This document shows positions 20,816 through 25,626 of a DNA stretch of 25,626 nucleotides, piece after piece. The position numbers and the translations under genes were made by a program. How positions within the stretch are numbered: position 1 is the stretch's first letter; each line of letters starts with the position of its first letter. A model generated the notes under the pieces. The model had not been told where the DNA came from. It was given only the letters and a program-made list of their open reading frames with translations, and did not search any database. This stretch comes from Zygnema cylindricum (taxonomy: Eukaryota; Streptophyta; Zygnematophyceae; Zygnematales; Zygnemataceae): assembly GCA_037447655.1 (NCBI GenBank), contig JBBHKE010000555.1, positions 1 through 25,626 on the forward strand. The letters run 5' to 3'.

Positions 20816-22333
20816 AAATAACTAGTGCATAACCATCCAAATGTTTACAAAATACAACAAGTGGTTGTCAACATAACGTATAAAAAAATGTATGTTTTGG
20901 CATACTCTTTTTTAATCACCCATATGTGTCGTCAATCCCTATATTTTTTGTTATGCACCAATTATTGTTAAAACACATAAACACACAAAATAGTATAACC
21001 ATAAATTATAAACAATTGTAAAAATACAACCCATCATATGATATGGATAACTATAATCATAAAGTGCACATATTTGACTTTTTCAATAAAAAAATATTTT
21101 ATATAATGGCCAGTATTGACCATTATCTTACCATTATTTATTATAATTACTATTTATATTGAAGTCTTACGATGAGTACCCACATACAATCAACGCGCAT
21201 CCATGCGCTTTAAAATTAACTGTTTTTTCAAAGATATATAGTTTCGGATTGATACATGTTATTGCACTGATTTGTGTAAATGTAAGCTAATAACTGTTAT
21301 TTTAACAGGGAATTTTAATTGTAATATACATGTTTGGAATGCAACCACTAATGTCCAAATGAGCGCATAAAAAAAAATGTTAAGTACACATAGTAACTTC
21401 ATCTCTAGATATAATAACTTGCTTATATTCAACGCTATTGCATAGATTACAAAGTCATGTGGTATAATAATAAGTACAAAACATACACATTTTGCAACCC
21501 AAACTTCATCTCTAACCCAATACAAAACATACAAGGCATTTACATTAAACAACCAAAATATCCCTAACGATTTCATTGTTTGGCTTACATAGGACATTGT
21601 GACTGCAATAATATAAACAAAATTAACATTATCAATTTACTCCAAATAAAATGACTATTTGAAAGACTCATTCTTTATTATTGTTCTTATCATTATATGA
21701 CTTGTTCAACAAAATAATAGTGACCCTTCGTTAATAGCGTTAATGGTTTATTATAGTAACGCGAAAATACAACATATAATACCAATTAAGTGAATGGGGA
21801 CGTGACAGATTGTCGTCTACTCCTTTAATAGAGTTGCTAACCGTAGTTCAACATTTCGGGTCGAAGTGTTATTGAAACTACTGTAACAACTATAGGTAGG
21901 CGCACGGTTAATAATTAAAGTACGACTGAAGGTTTACGTTATATACATCGATAATTTGTCGACGATAGAAATATAGTTTTTGTTTTTCGGGCAGCGTCGT
22001 CAGAGTTATGTACAAACCCTTGGTAAAACAAAATCCTTATTTCTTGGTCAGAACTAGAGTGCGTACAAAAAAAATATTTACGGATTACATGATACCGGTA
22101 GGTATTTTGTAGTGGTGAAACTTACGGCGCATTTCGCACGGTGAAACGAGGGTTCACATGGTTCACCACACTGAGGAAACATGTAAGGAACACTCCCTGT
22201 ACAACATTTCAAAAAGCATACCACATGCTTGAGGACACATCACACATGTTCGATGGGTTTTTCCATGTTCACGGTGTGCAGAATTTGGATATTTTTCTAT
22301 TTGGCATAGATGTTCTATGCGCAAGGAGTAACC
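20816..22333. other. AT-rich region, no gene recognised
   Basis: No coding exon, tRNA or clear element is visible. Frames at 21259-21597 (minus) and 22141-22362 (plus) lack recognisable protein features. A slightly less AT-rich patch lies at 21960-22330. Confidence 0.45.
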
Positions 22334-22335
22334 TA

Positions 22336-23440
22336 CACCGTGAATTGTTAAAAGCGATCTGAAATTATTAGAGTTAATAATTAATCAGTGTTAATTAGGG
22401 TTATTAGTAGTTAATGCTAATTTGGGTTTTGCAAAATTTAAAAAATAAAATAAAATTGTAATTGATCCATAACGCTGATTTAGGTACACCGGATCTGCCG
22501 TAATTATATACACAGTAAAATAGGTCAAAGTACAAAATCTGGCAATCCGTACATCATCGCGTCCTTTTACTATAATTAATCATAATTATAATTTGGGTTT
22601 CCGGGTTAATACTTAATAATTAATACGCCGTTCATACTTATACACTAAAATAGGTACGAGTACAAAACCATTTATTCTAAGCGCAGTTCTGTATGCAACC
22701 GACATAATAAACTACAATTTCCGTACGATTTTCCGTAATGAAATACATTGTCGTAGAAACAAACACCTTCCGTACACCACACTATTCAAGAAATGCGTAC
22801 GACATAATCGGTAACGCTACACCGCGAATCGTAATTAGAGTAAATTACTATAATTCGGTCGCTCGAAATTTCGACTCTATCACATGAAATGAAGTAAATG
22901 ATTCTAATTTTTCCATTATTCTATTTAAGGTAGAGTTTAATTAACATTTTTAATTATAATCAGACTCGTTTTAAATGGTGTGGAGTACGGACGACCTCCG
23001 ACCGTGCAAAATTTTACTTTATTAAGTAAAAATGTACAAATAATGATTTAATATAGGCTGTTATCATGTAACTGCGTTTTAACAAACCACGTAGTGCAAA
23101 CATCATAGTGACGATAAACTGTACGTTTTGCCAAATTTTGTACGAATACCTTATTTACAGTAGAGGATATTAGCATGCCAAAATAGAGTACTTAAATAAG
23201 TAGAGTAAACTTCATAGTTGAAACAACTCTATCACATAAATTAGCGTTCATTACTCTATTTTTTTTTTTAGTTTTTGTACTCTAATTTTTTCAATGATCT
23301 AAGTCCGATTCGCGGTGTAGTTTATAAGAACCGTAATTAACGTGAAGGAAAATTAGATTTGTTAATTGTATTTCAGGTTTCGAGGTCAAAATTTGGGGGT
23401 GTCGATATAGAGTACATAAGGCTAATAACGATTCATGGTG
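22336..23440. mobile_element. MITE copy B, inverted orientation, split by copy C
   Basis: The left terminus is CACCGTGAATTGTTA and the right terminus ends GATTCATGGTG, an imperfect inverted repeat of about 20 bases flanked by TA at 22334-22335 and 23441-23442. The core TTCCGTACACCACACTATT (22768-22786) is the reverse complement of the core in copy A and lies about 154 bases from the right end once copy C is discounted. Copy B is therefore the same family in the opposite direction. Net length is about 605 bases, with no coding capacity. Confidence 0.7.
22820..23317. mobile_element. MITE copy C, inserted within copy B
   Basis: The element starts CACCGCGAATCG and ends CGATTCGCGGTG, a 12-base perfect inverted repeat with TA on both sides (22818-22819 and 23318-23319). 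The 498 bases closely match the 489 of copy A, and the core AAATGGTGTGGAGTACGGA begins 152 bases from the left end, as in copy A. Sub-terminal words AGAGTA/TACTCT recur at both ends. Confidence 0.75.
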
Positions 23441-23753
23441 TAACGATTTCTATATACAATGCGCATCAAACAATTTTGGAAATTTTAAAATTCGTACCTT
23501 ATTTTGACTTTCAAATTTCAAAAAAATTTAATATTCGATACCTTAAAGAACTGAAAAGTGCAACGAACAAGCCGCGAGGCAGCCTCGTCGCTAAACTAGC
23601 GAGCAGATTTCCTCTTCGTTGGTACAAGATGTCCTTGTTAAAATATATCCACAATAAAAATAAACACGTCCACAATAAAAAAGGCAAAGTTCACATTGAA
23701 GCAAAAAAAATGTTTTTTTGTATTATTATGTTGGATATGGTCTACTTTTCGTA

Positions 23754-24770
23754 TTAGAAAGATGTCAACTCATTACATATCGTGAATACCTCTTCTTTAA
23801 CCTCCCCTTCCTCTTCTTCCCATGCTACCATTTCCTCTTCGTAACTAACATCCTGGTTGTTTTGTAAAAATGTCAGTTTGCAAAAGACCCAAACTAAAAC
23901 ATTAGCTCTTTTGGCTGTCAACCTCTTCCTTTTCAAAAAGTGAATATGGTCATAGGGTGACCAATTCCTCTTTATTTTCTAAGAGTGAATATGGTCATAG
24001 GGTGACCAATTCCTCTCACATGAGCTGGCAACTCTGCATTGAACAAGGATCGTAATTGCTACTCTTTGTAACATAGGGGTGACAGCCTCAAACTGGTGCC
24101 ACCACTTTCACCTTGGCATCTGTTTAGCACAAGTCTTTGTCACCTCCCTCCCAAATACGCCCTCAAAACCTCTATACTTTGAGAACCGAATATCAGCTCA
24201 AGACTGGTCCTTCACATTTGGTAACATATTATCATGCATTATTTGAAAACCTTCCATTATTTTTACATTTTAAAGTTGATCATAAGCAACACTTTGGTAA
24301 TCGAGATCGAGTATAACGCCGACAGCATATATGGGGCTATATGCAATCTCCTATCTGGCGATAAAAGACACCTTCAACTCTTCCAAAATCTATAGGCTTT
24401 CGCAATTTCGCGCTCCTTCATTGTTATATAACTTCAGCAATAACTCCCCAAGAGTATTAAAACCATGATAAACCTTCTCCACATTTGGGCTCTCTTATGA
24501 CACTCTCTCATCATCCGTACCATAGGTTTTGAAATTGTCACAGCCTCAGTCACCCTCGTCTAAAACTCTAGGTTCAAGATGAGGCTTTTTATCTTAGCAC
24601 CCTCTTACTCCTATGTAGATTTTGCTTAACCACTACTTGTAAGCATCATCAAACATCAAGGTCTCCAAGCTATCCGTCACCGGTAAAAACCTCAATAGCA
24701 TGAAAAAAATTGTTGCAAACATGGTCTCACGAAGTTTCAAAAGACTAAGTTCAAAGATTTTGTGGAACTT
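23754..24770 (-). pseudogene. hAT-superfamily transposase, C-terminal half, decayed
   Basis: Read on the minus strand, fragments follow the order of a plant-type hAT transposase (DUF659-type core, then the hAT dimerisation domain). They are: ETMFATIFFMLLRFLPVTD (about 24730-24670), RWEIAYSPIYAVGVILDL, MEGFQIMHDNMLPNVKDQS, YRGFEGVFGREVTKTCAKQM, KWWHQFEAVTPMLQRVAI, then the hallmark SSCERNWSPYDHIHS, KRKRLTAKRANVLVWV and an acidic tail rich in Glu. Stops interrupt the frame (for example TAG near 24393, TAA near 24273, TGA near 24201 and 24111), and a 45-base duplication repeats RNWSPYDHIH with a TAG. The N-terminal zinc finger and catalytic start are not visible. Terminal repeats were not found, so its link to the small hAT element at 9003-9912 is unknown. 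Confidence 0.7.
23939..24016. repeat. 45-bp tandem duplication within the hAT signature
   Basis: GTGAATATGGTCATAGGGTG recurs with a period of 45 (TGAATATGG at 23941 and 23986). It covers the RNWSPYDHIH motif of the transposase remnant and is a multiple of three, but the inserted copy brings in a TAG. Confidence 0.9.
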
Positions 24771-25626
24771 GAAATTCTGGGGGCTCCATAGCCGCCCAGA
24801 ATATACAGCTCAACCTAAGCATCTAGGATAGCTTGGACCCACTTTGGTTTGAACAAAAGTAGCAACCACCCAGGCAAGAAATAATTATAGCCAGCTTCAC
24901 CCCAGTGAAGAGAGGACTCTTTTCACTCCGCCGCAAAAGGAATCATTGGAAAACGCTCACACGAGCGGAATGTTATGGCAGATCAAAGTCAGCAAATATG
25001 TACAAAAACTATAACAGTGTTAAAGAATGGAAGCTTAGTTGAGAAGGTGTTGTAGTTGAGATGTTAGAGCAGCGTCGCTGCAATGTCAGATTAGCGCATC
25101 ATAGCAACGCAACTTAGCAGTATAACAACGTAGCAAAATGTACACTCTACTGTAAAGTTCTAAAACCTAGTGTGGATAGGATGCAATTAATTAAGAGTGT
25201 CCACGTGTACATAGTTGAACAGCTACAGTACCAGATTTCCTAGCAAATAGCTAGTTTAAAAAGTGAGAAATGTAGTGAAAATATACTCTTTTGCAAGTAG
25301 ACTCCTGACAGCAACATTCAATCTTGTAATCTCTCCCCGATTAATAAAGCTCCAGGTTTCCCTTGTGAACACTGCTGCTCTACAACCACGGTAGCAGGAG
25401 AAGACCCAGCAGCAGTAGTAGTGGAAGTAGACCTCTAAAACAAAAGCAATCAAGCACCCTACTCAACATCCAACTTGAAGATGCAAGAGAATGCAACTTA
25501 GTGATCTATCCAGACTCAAATTCTGCATAGCAGTAGTTAACACTGTGTAGAATCACTCCTCAACGATTAAACTCAATTGATCCAAAAACCCATAAGATAT
25601 TCACAATAAATATTCACATAAACTGC
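24771..25626. other. Right edge, no gene recognised
   Basis: No exon with convincing splice sites or family resemblance was found. The minus-strand frame at 25256-25453 crosses a short CAGCAGCAGTAGTAG stretch (about 25408-25425) and has no known motif. It could be flanking or 5' sequence of the hAT element. Confidence 0.35.

Noticed and set aside
22141-22362. Plus-strand frame of 73 codons starting MKRGFTWF
   Set aside because: No recognisable family, and its 3' end runs into the left terminus of MITE copy B.

Overview
The window looks like nuclear DNA from a streptophyte (green alga or land plant). It carries a plant-type, plastid-targeted metallo-beta-lactamase-fold gene split into seven short exons with GT-AG introns of 330-940 bases. 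It also has long AT-rich intergenic DNA, microsatellites and decayed transposons. A charophyte such as Chara, or an early land plant, would fit, but the species cannot be fixed from sequence alone. There are no bacterial operons, CRISPR arrays or recognisable tRNA/rRNA genes.

Layout. (1) 1-1392, plus strand: the last five exons of a gene I do not recognise, encoding a C-terminus of 93 residues. (2) 1393-3425: no gene seen; the two flanking genes converge on it. (3) 3426-7230, minus strand: the complete metallo-beta-lactamase-like gene, 307 residues in seven exons whose phases all agree. (4) 7231-8994: its upstream region, with one possible alternative transit-peptide exon near 8700-8858. (5) 8995-9920: a nested insertion. 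A small hAT-type element with an 8-bp target duplication carries, two bases inside its left end, a TA-flanked MITE. (6) 9921-11215: pyrimidine-rich spacer. (7) 11216-14480: more than 3 kb of AT-rich satellite-like DNA built on TATAAC/GTTATA motifs, including a 93/142-bp array. (8) 14600-19440, plus strand: a multi-exon, inactivated tyrosine-recombinase gene of Crypton / NDC10-GCR1 type, ending in an intact frame of about 440 codons. (9) 19441-22335: AT-rich DNA with three copies of a 173-bp tandem repeat. (10) 22334-23442: two more members of the 9005-9493 MITE family, one inserted in the other. (11) 23754-24770, minus strand: a decayed hAT transposase. (12) 24771-25626: nothing recognised.

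Only the first two genes look like living host genes. The rest records successive transposon insertion and decay. The most unusual items are the Crypton-like recombinase with its spliced structure and proline-rich insert, the MITE family with a conserved core at a fixed distance (about 152 bp) from one end, and the nested hAT/MITE insertion whose target duplications can be read exactly.
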